NCBI GenBank assembly: GCA_017456015.1
Contig: JAFTLL010000003.1
Location: 248,001-312,000 of the forward strand
Origin: Clostridia bacterium
GTDB lineage: Bacteria > Bacillota_A > Clostridia > Oscillospirales > Acutalibacteraceae
Length of the DNA stretch: 64,000 bases
Direction of reading: 5' to 3'
The position numbers were made by a program, and so were the translations under genes. Under the pieces are notes generated by a model. The model made no database searches. It was not told the DNA's origin and worked only from the letters and a program-made list of their open reading frames with translations. Below, one piece after another: positions 33,107 to 44,456 of the stretch (position 1 is its first letter; each line of letters starts with the position of its first letter).

Positions 33107-35938
33107 TTACAGCAGGGGTTTTAAAAACATACCGGTATAAGAATCCGGACAGGCGGCCACCTGTTCCGGTGTGCCTTTTGCCACAATCTGACCGCCGCGG
33201 AAGCCGCCCTCCGGGCCGAGGTCAATAATATAATCAGCGGTTTTCATGACGTCGAGATTATGCTCAATCACAACCACCGTATTGCCGGAATCTACAATGC
33301 GTTGCAGCACCTCAATCAAACGGTGTACATCGGCGGTGTGCAAACCGGTGGTTGGCTCATCCAAAATATACAGGGTTTTTCCGGTCGGACGGCGGGAAAG
33401 CTCAGTTGCCAGCTTTACGCGTTGTGCTTCGCCGCCCGAAAGGGTGGTAGAACTTTGACCGATTTTGATATAACCAAGGCCGACATCATAAAGCGTTTGC
33501 AGTTTGCGTTTGATTTTGGGGATACTCTCAAAAAAGTATAACCCTTCCTCTACCGTCATTTCCAGAACTTCATAAATGTTTTTGTCTTTATATTTGATTT
33601 CTAAGGTTTCTCTATTGTACCGCGTACCGCCGCAAACTTCACAAGGCACATAAATATCGGGCAGAAAATGCATTTCGATTTTTAAAATACCGTCGCCCTG
33701 GCAGGCCTCACAGCGACCGCCTTTTACATTAAAGGAAAAACGGCCGGCAGAATAACCATGCGCTTTCGCGTCCCTTGTGGCGGCAAAAAGTTCACGGATA
33801 TCATTAAACACACCGGTATAGGTTGCCGGATTCGAGCGCGGTGTACGGCCAATCGGCGCCTGGTCAATATCGATTACCTTGTCCAAGTTTTCCAAGCCCA
33901 GCATACCCTTATGCTTGCCGGCAATACGCTTTGCGCCGTTTAGTTCGGTCGCAAGGCGCTGGTAAAGAATATCATTCACCAACGAAGATTTACCCGAACC
34001 GGAAACACCGGTAACCGCCACAAAGCAACCCAACGGAATGCGGACATCAATATTTTTCAGGTTGTTTTCTGCCGCGCCTTGTACGGTTAAAAACTTACCG
34101 TTACCCTTGCGGCGAACCGAAGGTACCGGAATCTTACGCCGACCGGTTAAATAATCGGCCGTAATGGAAGCTGTGTTCTGCTCAATTTCTTTTAATGTGC
34201 CGGCACAGACCACTTCTCCGCCATGCACACCGGCACCCGGCCCGATATCCACAATATAATCGGCGGCGCGCATCGTATCCTCGTCATGCTCAACCACAAT
34301 CAGGGTGTTACCCAAATCGCGCAAACGGCGCAGGGTGTCGAGCAGCTTTTGATTGTCACGCTGGTGCAGACCGATACTCGGTTCATCTAAAATATAAAGC
34401 ACACCCATTAGCGAAGAACCAATTTGTGTGGCCAAGCGGATGCGCTGACTTTCACCGCCCGAAAGCGTACCGGAACTACGGGAAAGGGAGAGATAATCCA
34501 GACCGACACTCTGCAAAAAGGTCAGCCGCTCCTTAATTTCTTTCACAATTCCCTTTGCGATTTCAGCCTCTCGTGCGGGAAGTTGGAGTTTTGAAAAGAA
34601 TTCCAGCTCATCATTTACCGAAAGGTCGCAAAGTTCTTTGATGTTGTGCTCTCCCACCGTTACGTTCAACGACTCCGGCTTCAAGCGTGCTCCCTTACAG
34701 TCCGGACAGGGACATTCGGTCATGCAGGCCTCAATTTCGGTACGGGCAAAATCACTGGTGGTTTCTTTATAACGGCGTTCAAGGTTCACAACGACACCCT
34801 CAAACGCGGTTTTATATAAACCGCCGCCCCAATCTGCACTACGGTGAAATGTGAGAACCTCGCCATCGGTACCGTAAAGCAAGGCCCTTTGTCCCGCTTC
34901 GGGAATGTCTTTAAAGGGTGTATTCATGGTAAATCCGTAATGTGCGGCCAATCCTTCAAAATACATCTGGGCAATCGAATTACCCTTACCGTTCCAGCCA
35001 ACCATGCTCCAACCGCTGCCTTTGATACAACCCTCGGCCAAAGATTTGGTTTTGTCCGGCACAATCAGTTCCGGATTGATTTTCATAAACATTCCCAAGC
35101 CCGAACAGGTCGGACAGGCACCGAAAGGATTGTTAAAGGAAAACATACGCGGTGTTAAATCCGGCATACTGAAACTGTGTTCCGGGCAGGCATAATTTTC
35201 CGAGAACATCATATCCTCTGTACCGTTATCCACCAAAATCAACCCACCCGAAAGCTTTGCAGTCGTTTCAATGCTATCGGCGAGGCGGCCGGCAATTCCC
35301 TCGCGAATCGCCAAACGGTCGACAACCACCTCAACGGTATGTTTTTTGTTTTTGTCCATAGGAATAGTTTCAGACAAATCATAAATATTGCCGTCAACCC
35401 GAACACGAACAAAGCCGCTTTTACGCGCAGCATCCAATTCCTTTTTGTGTTCCCCCTTACGGCCGCGAACCACCGGTGCCAGCATCTGGATTCGCGTTCC
35501 CTCCGGCAATTCCATGATTTTATCAACAATTTGGTCGACCGATTGATGCCGAATTTCCCGATGGCAAATCGGGCAATGCGGAATACCCACTCTGGCATAG
35601 AGCAGGCGGATATAATCATAAATTTCGGTTACGGTACCCACGGTAGAGCGCGGATTTTTTGAAGTGGTTTTCTGGTCAATAGAGATGGCGGGCGAAAGGC
35701 CCTCTATGCTTTCCACATTCGGTTTTTCCATCTGACCGAGAAACATACGCGCATAAGAGGAAAGTGATTCCACATAGCGGCGCTGTCCTTCGGCATAGAG
35801 CGTATCAAAAGCCAAAGAGGATTTGCCCGAGCCGGAAAGGCCGGTGAAGACCACCAGCTTATCCCGCGGAATTTCCAAATTGATATTTTTTAAATTGTGT
35901 ACCTTTGCACCCTTTATAACAATTTTATCCCGTTGCAT
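33107..35938 (-). CDS. uvrA: Excinuclease ABC subunit UvrA
   Basis: Damage-recognition ATPase of nucleotide excision repair, 943 residues. Two ABC modules are visible: Walker [10 protein letters not shown] near residue 31 and GVSGSGKSS near residue 640, with the ABC signatures LSGGESQRI and LSGGEAQRV. Zinc-binding CPICHREI and CPTCSGLG, and CEACQGDG...CEVCGG segments are present. It follows uvrB by 8 bases and is surely cotranscribed. Confidence 0.98.
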   Translation of the reverse strand: MQRDKIVIKGAKVHNLKNINLEIPRDKLVVFTGLSGSGKSSLAFDTLYAEGQRRYVESLSSYARMFLGQMEKPNVESIEGLSPAISIDQKTTSKNPRSTVGTVTEIYDYIRLLYARVGIPHCPICHREIRHQSVDQIVDKIMELPEGTRIQMLAPVVRGRKGEHKKELDAARKSGFVRVRVDGNIYDLSETIPMDKNKKHTVEVVVDRLAIREGIAGRLADSIETTAKLSGGLILVDNGTEDMMFSENYACPEHSFSMPDLTPRMFSFNNPFGACPTCSGLGMFMKINPELIVPDKTKSLAEGCIKGSGWSMVGWNGKGNSIAQMYFEGLAAHYGFTMNTPFKDIPEAGQRALLYGTDGEVLTFHRSADWGGGLYKTAFEGVVVNLERRYKETTSDFARTEIEACMTECPCPDCKGARLKPESLNVTVGEHNIKELCDLSVNDELEFFSKLQLPAREAEIAKGIVKEIKERLTFLQSVGLDYLSLSRSSGTLSGGESQRIRLATQIGSSLMGVLYILDEPSIGLHQRDNQKLLDTLRRLRDLGNTLIVVEHDEDTMRAADYIVDIGPGAGVHGGEVVCAGTLKEIEQNTASITADYLTGRRKIPVPSVRRKGNGKFLTVQGAAENNLKNIDVRIPLGCFVAVTGVSGSGKSSLVNDILYQRLATELNGAKRIAGKHKGMLGLENLDKVIDIDQAPIGRTPRSNPATYTGVFNDIRELFAATRDAKAHGYSAGRFSFNVKGGRCEACQGDGILKIEMHFLPDIYVPCEVCGGTRYNRETLEIKYKDKNIYEVLEMTVEEGLYFFESIPKIKRKLQTLYDVGLGYIKIGQSSTTLSGGEAQRVKLATELSRRPTGKTLYILDEPTTGLHTADVHRLIEVLQRIVDSGNTVVVIEHNLDVMKTADYIIDLGPEGGFRGGQIVAKGTPEQVAACPDSYTGMFLKPLL

Positions 35939-35946
35939 TGTTTCCC

Positions 35947-37905
35947 CTATTTCCCTGCTTTTATTTTTTGTATACGGTCACGCAGATAGGCCGCGTGCTC
36001 AAATTCCAGCATCTTAGCGGCTTCTCGCATCTCGGCTGTAAGACGAGCAATCAGTTTTTCTCGCTCGTTCTTGCTCATTTGCTTGTACGGCTTGTCCTTT
36101 TGCTTATCCTTTGGCGTCAATTCAATAATTTCATGTACATCCTTGACAATAGTTTTCGGTACAATACCGTGCTCAGCATTGTATTGCATTTGCTTGCCGC
36201 GGCGGCGCTCGGTTTCCAGAATGGCGCGTTCCATGGAAGGCGTTACGCTGTCTGCATACATGATAACCTGTCCGCCGGCATTACGTGCGGCGCGGCCTAT
36301 CGTTTGAATCAGTGAGGTTTCGCTGCGCAAGAAGCCTTCCTTGTCTGCATCGAGAATGGCAACCAATGAAACCTCCGGAATATCCAAACCCTCGCGCAAA
36401 AGATTGATACCCACCAAAATATCAAAATTGCCCAGCCGCAAATCACGCAGAATTTCCATGCGTTCAATGGTATCAATATCAAAGTGCATATAGCGCACCT
36501 TTAAATCTAAGTTTTCCAGATAATCGGTTAAATCCTCGGCCATTTTTTTGGTAAGTGTCGTAACAAGAACCCGTTCTTTCCGCTCAATCCGCAAATGAAT
36601 CTCCGATACCAAATCATCAATTTGGCCTTCGGTCGGTTTGACGATGACCTGCGGGTCCAAAAGCCCTGTGGGGCGAATCACCTGTTCAACAATCTGCGCG
36701 GATTTTTCCTTTTCAAATTCTCCCGGCGTTGCCGAAACAAAGACCACTTGATGAATTTTACTATAATATTCGTCAAAATTCAACGGTCGGTTATCATAAG
36801 CCGAGGGTAAGCGAAAACCGTAATCAATCAAATTCTGTTTGCGCGCACGGTCTCCACCGTACATGCCGCGTACCTGCGGAAGTGTAACATGAGATTCGTC
36901 GACAAACAAAAGAAAGTCATCCGGAAAATAATCGAGAAGCGTAAAAGGCACACTCCCTTTTGGGCGGCGCGACAAAACGCGCGAATAGTTTTCCACACCT
37001 TTACAGGTGCCGATTTCGCGAAGCATTTCTATATCATACTCGGTGCGTTGCCGAATACGCTGTGCTTCAATGAGTTGCCCTTTTTCGGTGAAAAAGCGAA
37101 CCCGTTCCTCCATCTCCTCGCGCAATTCTTCCAACGCTTCCTCTTTTTTATCGTCCGGCACGATATAATGTGACGCCGGATAAATCGCAATGTGAGCTAA
37201 CCGTTCCTTTACCTCGCCGGTCAGAGGGGTGATAGTGCTGATTCGGTCGATTTCATCATCAAAAAATTCGACACGAATTGCATTTTCACCGGAATAGGCC
37301 GGAAAAATCTCAACAATATCCCCACGCACGCGGAATTTATTGCGCACAAAATTGACATCGTTTCGCTCATACTGTAACTGCACCAATTTCGACAGCAATT
37401 CTTCCCGCGTCTTGGTCATTCCCTCACGCAATGAAATGACCATATTACGATAATCAATTGGATTTCCCAAACTGTAAATACAGGAAACGCTGGCAACAAT
37501 GATAACATCTTGCCGCTCGGATAGAGAACAGGTCGCCGAATGGCGCAGCTTATCAATTTCATCGTTGATGGCCGAATCCTTTTCAATATAGGTGTCTGTA
37601 CCGGGAATGTAAGCCTCAGGCTGATAATAATCATAATAGGAAACAAAATATTCCACCGCATTTTCAGGGAAAAATTCGCGAAACTCCGAACACAGCTGTG
37701 CGGCAAGTGTTTTGTTGTGTGCCAAAACCAAGGTCGGCTTGTTTATTTGTGCAATCACATTTGCCATCGTAAAGGTCTTGCCCGAGCCGGTAACACCCAA
37801 CAAGCTCTGCTCTTTGCACCCATTTTTTAATCCGTCAACCAGTTTCTCAATTGCTTGTGGCTGGTCGCCGGTCGGCTTATACTTCGATACAAGTTTGAAA
37901 TCCAA
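35947..37905 (-). CDS. uvrB: Excinuclease ABC subunit UvrB
   Basis: Helicase-like damage-verification subunit, 652 residues. It has Walker A GVTGSGKT near residue 39, the beta-hairpin region [22 protein letters not shown], helicase motifs DESH and GRAARN, and a C-terminal UVR domain ([20 protein letters not shown]) that contacts UvrC. The start codon is TTG with GGGGTG 7 bases upstream. I see no GAAC-N4-GTTC box before it, unlike dinB, so SOS control is not evident. A TGGTAAAAT extended -10 lies in the gap after the his terminator and may be its promoter. Confidence 0.97.
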   Translation of the reverse strand: MDFKLVSKYKPTGDQPQAIEKLVDGLKNGCKEQSLLGVTGSGKTFTMANVIAQINKPTLVLAHNKTLAAQLCSEFREFFPENAVEYFVSYYDYYQPEAYIPGTDTYIEKDSAINDEIDKLRHSATCSLSERQDVIIVASVSCIYSLGNPIDYRNMVISLREGMTKTREELLSKLVQLQYERNDVNFVRNKFRVRGDIVEIFPAYSGENAIRVEFFDDEIDRISTITPLTGEVKERLAHIAIYPASHYIVPDDKKEEALEELREEMEERVRFFTEKGQLIEAQRIRQRTEYDIEMLREIGTCKGVENYSRVLSRRPKGSVPFTLLDYFPDDFLLFVDESHVTLPQVRGMYGGDRARKQNLIDYGFRLPSAYDNRPLNFDEYYSKIHQVVFVSATPGEFEKEKSAQIVEQVIRPTGLLDPQVIVKPTEGQIDDLVSEIHLRIERKERVLVTTLTKKMAEDLTDYLENLDLKVRYMHFDIDTIERMEILRDLRLGNFDILVGINLLREGLDIPEVSLVAILDADKEGFLRSETSLIQTIGRAARNAGGQVIMYADSVTPSMERAILETERRRGKQMQYNAEHGIVPKTIVKDVHEIIELTPKDKQKDKPYKQMSKNEREKLIARLTAEMREAAKMLEFEHAAYLRDRIQKIKAGK

Positions 37906-37956
37906 TTTATATCACCCCACTTTATATTAGATTTTACCACAAATACCTTCATAATA

Positions 37957-37989
37957 AAAGATGCAAACAAAAAAATGTTTGCATCTTTT
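37957..37989 (-). terminator. Intrinsic terminator of the histidine operon
   Basis: AAAAGATGCAAACA and its complement flank a short A/T loop, with an A/T tail, directly at the stop codon of the histidinol-phosphatase gene. It separates the his operon from uvrB. Confidence 0.83.
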
Positions 37990-38777
37990 TAAAGTGTCAC
38001 TATACGGTCATCGGAGAAACCGATGTCCTTTGCTTTTTTATACCACCTTGAAAACCCAAAACCGAGTGTATCCACACAGTGGCTGTCGCTGTTTATGATA
38101 ACGTTAGCTCCGTGTTCACATAAGTAACGCAGTATCGCATCCGACGGATAAGGTCTGTCGGTATAACCGCGGGTGATGGCCCCGGAGTTGATTTCAAACG
38201 GTTTGCCGGTCTGCAACAGCCGATTTGCGGCCGCCTTCCAGGCCGCAACATAACGCGGATGGTTCTCATCAAACAAAGTGAAATCCTGATTAAACTTGGT
38301 TATCAGGTCAAAATGGCCGATAATATCAAGATTTTTCATATCTGCCACGCGCGCAACACTTTCAAAATACGCTTCCGCCAACGAATAAAAATCACCGAAA
38401 AAGTATTTTTTGACCGCGCTGCAAAGGACGTCTTTATCCTCATCTACCGCAATATAACCATCATGAGTTTTCACATAGTGTACCGAACCGATGACATAAT
38501 CAAATCCATCGGTAGGCTCGGACGAAAAAAGGTCTTGCTCGATACCGCAGCGTATATTCAGTTTGCCTCTATACCTCTCTTTAAGTTCGGCTATCGTATT
38601 TTTATACTCTAAAATACGTTCCTTTGGAATACAATATCTGTCGTCAAAATCGGTATAGGAATGCGCCGAAAAGCCGAGTTCAACCATTCCGAGATTGGCG
38701 GCAGCCTCAGCCATTTCAGCAGGGGTATTCTTTCCGTCACAAAAGGTGGTATGGACGTGGTAGTCGGTCAACCTCAT
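37989..38777 (-). CDS. hisJ: Histidinol-phosphatase, PHP family
   Basis: Hydrolyses histidinol phosphate in the penultimate part of histidine synthesis. The 262-residue protein has the PHP metal motifs [11 protein letters not shown] (residues 5-15), [20 protein letters not shown] and NSDSH. Lack of a HAD phosphatase domain on HisB in this operon means this PHP enzyme supplies the activity. The start overlaps the hisIE stop by 4 bases. Last gene of the operon. Confidence 0.93.
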   Translation of the reverse strand: MRLTDYHVHTTFCDGKNTPAEMAEAAANLGMVELGFSAHSYTDFDDRYCIPKERILEYKNTIAELKERYRGKLNIRCGIEQDLFSSEPTDGFDYVIGSVHYVKTHDGYIAVDEDKDVLCSAVKKYFFGDFYSLAEAYFESVARVADMKNLDIIGHFDLITKFNQDFTLFDENHPRYVAAWKAAANRLLQTGKPFEINSGAITRGYTDRPYPSDAILRYLCEHGANVIINSDSHCVDTLGFGFSRWYKKAKDIGFSDDRIVTL

Positions 38778-39424
38778 TTTGTCATTTTCTCCTGTTTTAT
38801 CTTGTGGTCAATGACATGACGTGAGGCAAGCTCATGGTGAATATCTTCAAGTGAAATGCCCATTTCGACCATCATTACCATTATGTGATAAGCGAGGTCG
38901 GAAACCTCGTAAATCGTTTCGTTTTTATCGTCAGCCTTTGCGGCGATAATAACCTCGGTCGATTCCTCACCGACCTTTTTCAAAATCTTATCGATTCCCT
39001 TTTCAAAAAGATATGTTGTATAGGAGCCCTCTTTTTTATCGGTCTTGCGGCCTTCAATAAGATGCATAAGTGCACCGAGAGAAAACTCGCTCCGCTCCTT
39101 GCTCTGATAAACCGGATTGTGGAAACAGGAAAATGTGCCCTTATGGCAGGCCGGGCCATCCGGCTCGACCACGACGGTAAGGGCATCCATATCGCAATCG
39201 GCAGTTATGGATACAATGTGCTGATAGTTCCCGCTGGTTTCACCTTTGAGCCAGAGCTCGTTACGGGAGCGACTGAAAAAGCAGGTAAGACCTTTTTCCA
39301 TTGATATTTTAAGACTTTCCTTATTCATATATGCAAGAGTGAGCACCTGTTTTGTAACCGAGTCGACAACAATAGCAGGAATCAAGCCCTTTTCATCAAA
39401 TTTAAGCTCGTCAATATTCAACAT
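38774..39424 (-). CDS. hisIE: HisIE: phosphoribosyl-AMP cyclohydrolase / phosphoribosyl-ATP pyrophosphatase
   Basis: Fusion of the second and third histidine enzymes, 216 residues. Residues 1-105 are the zinc-dependent cyclohydrolase ([45 protein letters not shown]). Residues 115-216 are the MazG-like pyrophosphatase ([22 protein letters not shown], then EVIIAAK and [13 protein letters not shown]). Both halves keep their signature residues. It lies between hisF and hisJ. Confidence 0.95.
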   Translation of the reverse strand: MLNIDELKFDEKGLIPAIVVDSVTKQVLTLAYMNKESLKISMEKGLTCFFSRSRNELWLKGETSGNYQHIVSITADCDMDALTVVVEPDGPACHKGTFSCFHNPVYQSKERSEFSLGALMHLIEGRKTDKKEGSYTTYLFEKGIDKILKKVGEESTEVIIAAKADDKNETIYEVSDLAYHIMVMMVEMGISLEDIHHELASRHVIDHKIKQEKMTK

Positions 39425-39436
39425 CTTTTTACTCCT

Positions 39437-40201
39437 TTATTTCACAATACGCATCGGTATGCCCTCGGCTGCAAGGGTGTTTTTAAGGTCATTTATTTTT
39501 ATCTCCCCGAAATGGAAAACCGAGGCAGCAAGGCCGGCATCAACCTTTGGAAGTGCCTTAAAGAGGTTTACAAAATCCTGTGTACAGCCGGCACCGCCCG
39601 ATGCAATTACCGGCACGGAAACTGCATCGCAAACGGCCGAAAGCATCTCGATATCAAATCCGTTTTTAACACCGTCGGTATCTATGGAGTTGACAACGAC
39701 CTCGCCTGCACCGGAGGCGACACAGCGCTTTATCCACTCGATGGCTTCCATTCCGGTATTTTCCCTGCCGCCCTTTGAAAAGACGCGGAAAACGCCGTCA
39801 ACACGCTTTATGTCCACCGAAAGCACAACGCACTGGTCACCATAACGCTTGGCGGCATCATACACAAGTTTTGGATCGCGTATAGCGCCAGAGTTTACAC
39901 TCACTTTATCGGCCCCGCATTTCAGCACGCGGTCAAAATCGTCAAGCGTATTGATACCGCCGCCGACGGTAAGGGGGATGAAAATGGTTTTTGCAACCTC
40001 ACACAAAATATCTGTAAAAAGCCGCCGCCCCTCTGCGGATGCGGTTATATCATAAAAAACCAACTCATCTGCGCCGCTATTGCTATAATATGACGCAAGT
40101 TCTACCGGAGAGGATACATCGTTAAGGCCTTGGAAATTTACACCTTTTACTACCCTGCCGTTTTTCACATCAAGACACGGAATTATACGTTTCGTTATCA
40201 T
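39437..40201 (-). CDS. hisF: Imidazole glycerol phosphate synthase, cyclase subunit HisF
   Basis: Beta/alpha-barrel synthase that forms IGP and AICAR together with HisH. The 254-residue protein has the N-terminal catalytic IIPCLDVKNGRVVKGVNF with Asp at position 11 and the second catalytic Asp in VLSVDIKRVDG, plus IASGGAG near the phosphate site. Its start overlaps the hisA stop by 4 bases. Confidence 0.97.
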   Translation of the reverse strand: MITKRIIPCLDVKNGRVVKGVNFQGLNDVSSPVELASYYSNSGADELVFYDITASAEGRRLFTDILCEVAKTIFIPLTVGGGINTLDDFDRVLKCGADKVSVNSGAIRDPKLVYDAAKRYGDQCVVLSVDIKRVDGVFRVFSKGGRENTGMEAIEWIKRCVASGAGEVVVNSIDTDGVKNGFDIEMLSAVCDAVSVPVIASGGAGCTQDFVNLFKALPKVDAGLAASVFHFGEIKINDLKNTLAAEGIPMRIVK

Positions 40202-40911
40202 TTTGCCACCTCAACCGCTTCTGCGACCGAAACAGCGCCGGTATAATATGCCTTTCCGACAATAGCACCGTAGAGTTCAAGCGCGCGAAGACGCTGAATA
40301 TCCTCTATCGACGATACGCCGCCCGATGCTATGATGTTCATTCCAAATCGGTCTTTTAGTTCTTTATAAAGCTCGTGATTTGTACCCAGCATCGCACCGT
40401 CCTTTGAAATGTCTGTGCAAATGATTGTACTGACACCGAGTGATTGTAATTTTTCACAAAAGTCAAATGCGGTGAGAGAAGATTTTTCGGTCCAGCCCTT
40501 GACAGCGACGAAGCCGTCCTTAATATCTACACCGACAGCAATCTTCGCCCCGTGCTTTTTTACACTTTCGGTCAAAAAATCCTCGTCGGTGACGGCGGCA
40601 GTACCCAAAATCACGCGATCGATGCCTGCTTGGATATAACGGTCGACCACCGCAAGGTTGCGCACCCCTCCCCCGACCTCACAAAAAAGCCCGGAAGTTT
40701 CCTTGATGCGACAAACGGTTTCAAAATTAGGAGTTTGGCCGTTTTTAGCACCTTCAAGGTCAACAATATGAATCCACTTGGCACCGCTGTCCGCGAAATC
40801 GCGCGCGATTTCACAGGGGTTATCACTGTAAACCGTCATCTGTGCATAGTCGCCCTTGTAAAGACGCACAGCCTTGCCGTCATATAAATCAATTGCCGGA
40901 AAAATGAGCAT
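40198..40911 (-). CDS. hisA: Phosphoribosyl isomerase HisA
   Basis: ProFAR isomerase, a barrel homologous to HisF. The 237-residue protein starts MLIFPAIDLYDGKAVRLYKGDY, with the catalytic Asp in PAIDLYDGK and the second in VGVDIKDGFVAVKGW, followed by CTDISKDGAMLGTN and ASGGVSS. It follows hisH by one base and overlaps hisF. Confidence 0.97.
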   Translation of the reverse strand: MLIFPAIDLYDGKAVRLYKGDYAQMTVYSDNPCEIARDFADSGAKWIHIVDLEGAKNGQTPNFETVCRIKETSGLFCEVGGGVRNLAVVDRYIQAGIDRVILGTAAVTDEDFLTESVKKHGAKIAVGVDIKDGFVAVKGWTEKSSLTAFDFCEKLQSLGVSTIICTDISKDGAMLGTNHELYKELKDRFGMNIIASGGVSSIEDIQRLRALELYGAIVGKAYYTGAVSVAEAVEVAK

Positions 40912-40912
40912 T

Positions 40913-41530
40913 TTAAACCTCGTTCTCGCAAAATGCGCGTAAAATATTCAGTCCCACTGTGCCGCTTTTTTCGGGGTGGAACTGGCATCCGCAAACATTG
41001 CCGCACTGAACCGCAGCGGTTAGCGGTACGCCGTACTCGGCGGTAGCGATGACATAGTCATCACATTCCGTCGCATAATAGGAATGGACAAAATAAACGC
41101 AATCTCCTTCGCTTATGTAACGGAAAAGGGAGGAATTTTTTCCGCCAAAAGAAAGCGCGTTCCAGCCAATGTGGGGAATTTTCAGGTCAGCAGGAACCAC
41201 ATCGGCAATGGGACGCACACTGCCCGGTATAAGACCGAGGCCGTCATGCGCACCGTATTCATAACTCTTTTCAAAAAGCATCTGCATACCCAGACAAATA
41301 CCCATAATCGGCTTACCCTCAGCCGCAAGCTTTTTTAAGAGGATATCCAATCCGAGAGCACGCAGCTTATTTGCCGCATCCTCAAACGCACCGACACCCG
41401 GTAAAAATATCTTATCTGCTGTACGAAGCATCTCGGCGTCGCTTGTGACGACCGATTCTACGCCGATGGTATCCAGAGAGCTTTTGAGTGAAAAAAGATT
41501 GCCCACACCGTAATCAACGATTGCAACCAT
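40913..41530 (-). CDS. hisH: Imidazole glycerol phosphate synthase, glutaminase subunit HisH
   Basis: Class I glutamine amidotransferase that feeds ammonia to HisF. The 205-residue protein has the oxyanion loop GVGNLFS, catalytic Cys in MGICLGMQMLFE and His/Glu in CQFHPEKSG, the full triad. It overlaps hisB by one base. Confidence 0.96.
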   Translation of the reverse strand: MVAIVDYGVGNLFSLKSSLDTIGVESVVTSDAEMLRTADKIFLPGVGAFEDAANKLRALGLDILLKKLAAEGKPIMGICLGMQMLFEKSYEYGAHDGLGLIPGSVRPIADVVPADLKIPHIGWNALSFGGKNSSLFRYISEGDCVYFVHSYYATECDDYVIATAEYGVPLTAAVQCGNVCGCQFHPEKSGTVGLNILRAFCENEV

Positions 41531-42117
41531 TATAAAACTCCCTTAGTAGACGGAATTTCATTAACGCAGGTTGCATCCACCATGGCAGCGCTACGCAAAC
41601 TGCGTGCGACCGATTTGAAAATTCCCTCAATGATATGATGAGAATTTTCCCCTGCCAGCTCCTTTATGTGGAGAGTGCAATCGGCATTACGCACAAAAGC
41701 AAGCCAAAATTCCTTTACAAGCTCGGTATCAAAGTCTCCCACCTTTTGGGACGGAATGGGTGCATCAAAAGCAAGAAAACTTCTTCCGGAAAGGTCGATG
41801 GCAGAAAGAACCAATGCTTCGTCCATCGGCAATATCATATTACCGTAACGGTTGATGCCCTTCTTATCTCCAACAGCTGTCTTGAATGCATCACCGAGAC
41901 AAATGCCGATATCCTCGGCCGTGTGATGATAATCAACCTGTGTATCTCCCTTACAGGAAAGGTACAAATCAAAACGCCCGTGCTTTGCAAAAAGCGTCAG
42001 CATGTGGTCAAGAAAGCCGCAACCGCTGTCTACTGTGGAATTCCCCTTTCCGTCAAGTTCCAGTTTCAACACGATATCGGTTTCTGCTGTTTTTCTTGTG
42101 ATTTCTGCATTTCTCAT
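41530..42117 (-). CDS. hisB: Imidazoleglycerol-phosphate dehydratase HisB
   Basis: Manganese-dependent dehydratase, 195 residues, single domain without the phosphatase part found in enterobacterial HisB. Metal-binding motifs DYHHTAEDIGICLG and LAGENSHHIIEGIFKSVARSL are present, with CGFLDHMLTLFAKHG near residue 33. It lies directly against hisC (stop and start adjacent). Confidence 0.97.
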   Translation of the reverse strand: MRNAEITRKTAETDIVLKLELDGKGNSTVDSGCGFLDHMLTLFAKHGRFDLYLSCKGDTQVDYHHTAEDIGICLGDAFKTAVGDKKGINRYGNMILPMDEALVLSAIDLSGRSFLAFDAPIPSQKVGDFDTELVKEFWLAFVRNADCTLHIKELAGENSHHIIEGIFKSVARSLRSAAMVDATCVNEIPSTKGVL

Positions 42118-43179
42118 CTATTTGTCCTCCAATATTTCTTTAATGGCGGCAATCAGCGATTGCATTTGGTCTAACCTACCAACCGTTATGCGATTATACT
42201 GCACAATTGACGGTTTGTCAAAGTGGCGCACTAAAATTCCGCGCTTTTTGAGTTCAAGATAAAGCTTTGTGCCGTCAATATCCGGGTGCTTTGCAAAAAT
42301 AAAGTTGGCACGCGAATCGGTATATTCAAAGCCGAGTTTACTGAGTTCGCGTTCTGTATACGCCCGGTTTTGGATTATGGTGCGGCAGTTAGCGCGTGTA
42401 TAGGCTTCATCACAGAGGACGCCTATTCCCGCCGCACAAGTCATACGGTTCACATTATAGGGGTTGGTTGAATACTTGATGGTATTAAGGTCACGTATAA
42501 GTTCTTTGCAAGCAATTCCGAAGCCGAGACGGGCACCTGCCATGGAACGGGATTTTGAAAATGTTCCGGTGACCAACAAATTGTCATACTTGTGAATAAG
42601 TGGTATACAGGATTCTGCACCGAAATCAACATAAGCTTCGTCTATGACAATGATATTGTCCGGATTAGAGGCGATGATTTTTTCAAGCTCATCACGAGAA
42701 AGCGCGATTCCCGTCGGGGCGTTAGGATTTGCCAAAAAAATCGTTTTACCCACACCGATATAATCGTTTATGTCAACCGTAAAATCATCACGCAGAGGAA
42801 TTTCCGTATACGGTACACGGTTTATATCGGCAAACACAGTATAAAATCCATAAGTAATATCCGGGAACACTGCGGGATGTACATCATCACAAAAGGCCAT
42901 AAAGGCAAAGTTGAGTACCTCGTCTGAGCCATTTGTGGCAATGACCTCATCACATGAAACCCCGTAGGTTTCGGCGAGTTTTTCACAAAGGGCACGGCTT
43001 TCGGGGTCGGAATACAGTTGCAGCATTCCGGTCGCCTTTGCCGCCTCAGCCACAGCCTTTTTGGACGCAGGAAAGGGTGACTCATTTGTATTCAGCTTTA
43101 TATATTTCATTTCCTTCGGCTGCTCGCCTGGGGTATAGGGTATCAGTTCCTTATATTTCGGGCTGAAAAATCTGCTCAT
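42118..43179 (-). CDS. hisC: Histidinol-phosphate aminotransferase HisC
   Basis: PLP-dependent class I/II aminotransferase, 353 residues. Characteristic blocks are KLNTNESPFP, ATNGSDEVL, ANPNAPTGIALS, IDEAYVDFG and the PLP-lysine motif TFSKSRSMAGARLGFG. The start overlaps the hisD stop by 4 bases. Confidence 0.95.
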   Translation of the reverse strand: MSRFFSPKYKELIPYTPGEQPKEMKYIKLNTNESPFPASKKAVAEAAKATGMLQLYSDPESRALCEKLAETYGVSCDEVIATNGSDEVLNFAFMAFCDDVHPAVFPDITYGFYTVFADINRVPYTEIPLRDDFTVDINDYIGVGKTIFLANPNAPTGIALSRDELEKIIASNPDNIIVIDEAYVDFGAESCIPLIHKYDNLLVTGTFSKSRSMAGARLGFGIACKELIRDLNTIKYSTNPYNVNRMTCAAGIGVLCDEAYTRANCRTIIQNRAYTERELSKLGFEYTDSRANFIFAKHPDIDGTKLYLELKKRGILVRHFDKPSIVQYNRITVGRLDQMQSLIAAIKEILEDK

Positions 43180-44456
43180 AATTCATCCTCAATACGGATA
43201 ACAGCGCTCTTCGCGTGGGCCGTAAGTCCTTCTTTTTCCGCAAAGTAGGCCACATCCTCAGCAACGCGTTTGAGCGCGTCAGCGGTGTAATATGTATATT
43301 GGGTTTTCTTTACAAAATCATCTACCGAAAGCGGACTTGAAAAACGCGCGGTGCCGCTTGTCGGAAGAGTGTGATTAGGTCCTGCGAAATAATCACCAAG
43401 GGCTTCGGGACAGTTGCGACCCATAAATATCGAGCCGGCATGACGAATACCGTCAAGATAATCAAAGGGATTGTCCACACAAAGTTCAAGATGCTCCGGT
43501 GCAATTTCGTTGGCGATTTCAATCACGGCACGCAAATCCTCGGCGACGATGATTTTTCCGTTGACATCAATGGACTCACGTGCTATATCAGCACGTTCGA
43601 GCAACGGAATCTGACGCTCAATCTCCGCGCTTACGGCATTTGCAAGCTCCATACTATCGGTAACAAGTACCGCACTCGCCATTCTGTCATGCTCAGCCTG
43701 CGAAAGCAAATCTGCGGCTATATGTTTGGGGTTGGAAGGTGCATCGGCAACGACCAATATCTCACTCGGACCGGCAATCATATCGATGGAGGTCACACCA
43801 TAGACCTGTTTTTTTGCCTCTGCTACAAATGCATTTCCCGGACCTACGATTTTATCGACCTTTGGAACACTTTCGGTTCCGTAAGCCAAAGCGGCAATAG
43901 CCTGTGCGCCGCCGAGTTTGAATATTTTATCGACGCCTGCTATGCTTGCCGCGGCAAGAATGACCGGGTTGACCTTTCCGTCCTTGCCTGGTGGTGTTAC
44001 CATGACGATTTCCTTACAACCGGCAATCTTTGCAGGGATGGAATCCATAAGCACGGTAGAAGGATACGCTGCCGTACCGCCGGGCACATAAAGACCAGCG
44101 CGGTCTACGGGAATTACCTTTTGACCAATCACTATACCGTCCTCGTCATTGATTATAAAGCTGTTGCGAAGCTGTTTTTCGTGGAATTTGCGGATATTTG
44201 CCGCGGCACGGGTGAGCACCTCCAAAAATTTCGGTTCAACCGCCGCAACCGCATCTTGGATTTCCTCAGGCGTAACAAGAAGACTTGAAAGCACAGCACC
44301 GTCGAACTTCTCACAATATTTATAAAGTGCGCTATCACCGTTTTTTCTTACATCATCAATGATATCAGCAACGATATCCGCAACATTCACCTTGGGCTCA
44401 GTACGCGCAAAAATTTCGCTATTTGCAACCTCGCCGTATTTATAGAGCTTTATCAT
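43176..44456 (-). CDS. hisD: Histidinol dehydrogenase HisD
   Basis: Zinc-dependent NAD enzyme that oxidises histidinol to histidine in two steps. The 426-residue protein has the family signature around IDMIAGPSEILVVADAPSNPKHIAADLLSQAEHD, the general base region EIAPEHLEL and the C-terminal AGPNHTLPTSGTARFSSPL. The start overlaps the hisG stop by 4 bases. Confidence 0.97.
   Translation of the reverse strand: MIKLYKYGEVANSEIFARTEPKVNVADIVADIIDDVRKNGDSALYKYCEKFDGAVLSSLLVTPEEIQDAVAAVEPKFLEVLTRAAANIRKFHEKQLRNSFIINDEDGIVIGQKVIPVDRAGLYVPGGTAAYPSTVLMDSIPAKIAGCKEIVMVTPPGKDGKVNPVILAAASIAGVDKIFKLGGAQAIAALAYGTESVPKVDKIVGPGNAFVAEAKKQVYGVTSIDMIAGPSEILVVADAPSNPKHIAADLLSQAEHDRMASAVLVTDSMELANAVSAEIERQIPLLERADIARESIDVNGKIIVAEDLRAVIEIANEIAPEHLELCVDNPFDYLDGIRHAGSIFMGRNCPEALGDYFAGPNHTLPTSGTARFSSPLSVDDFVKKTQYTYYTADALKRVAEDVAYFAEKEGLTAHAKSAVIRIEDEL

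Noticed and set aside
37906..37956. LexA box before uvrB
   Set aside because: No GAAC-N4-GTTC or close variant is present in the gap.
43371..44288. Plus-strand open frame of 305 codons
   Set aside because: Antisense to hisD, with no ribosome site and no domain.
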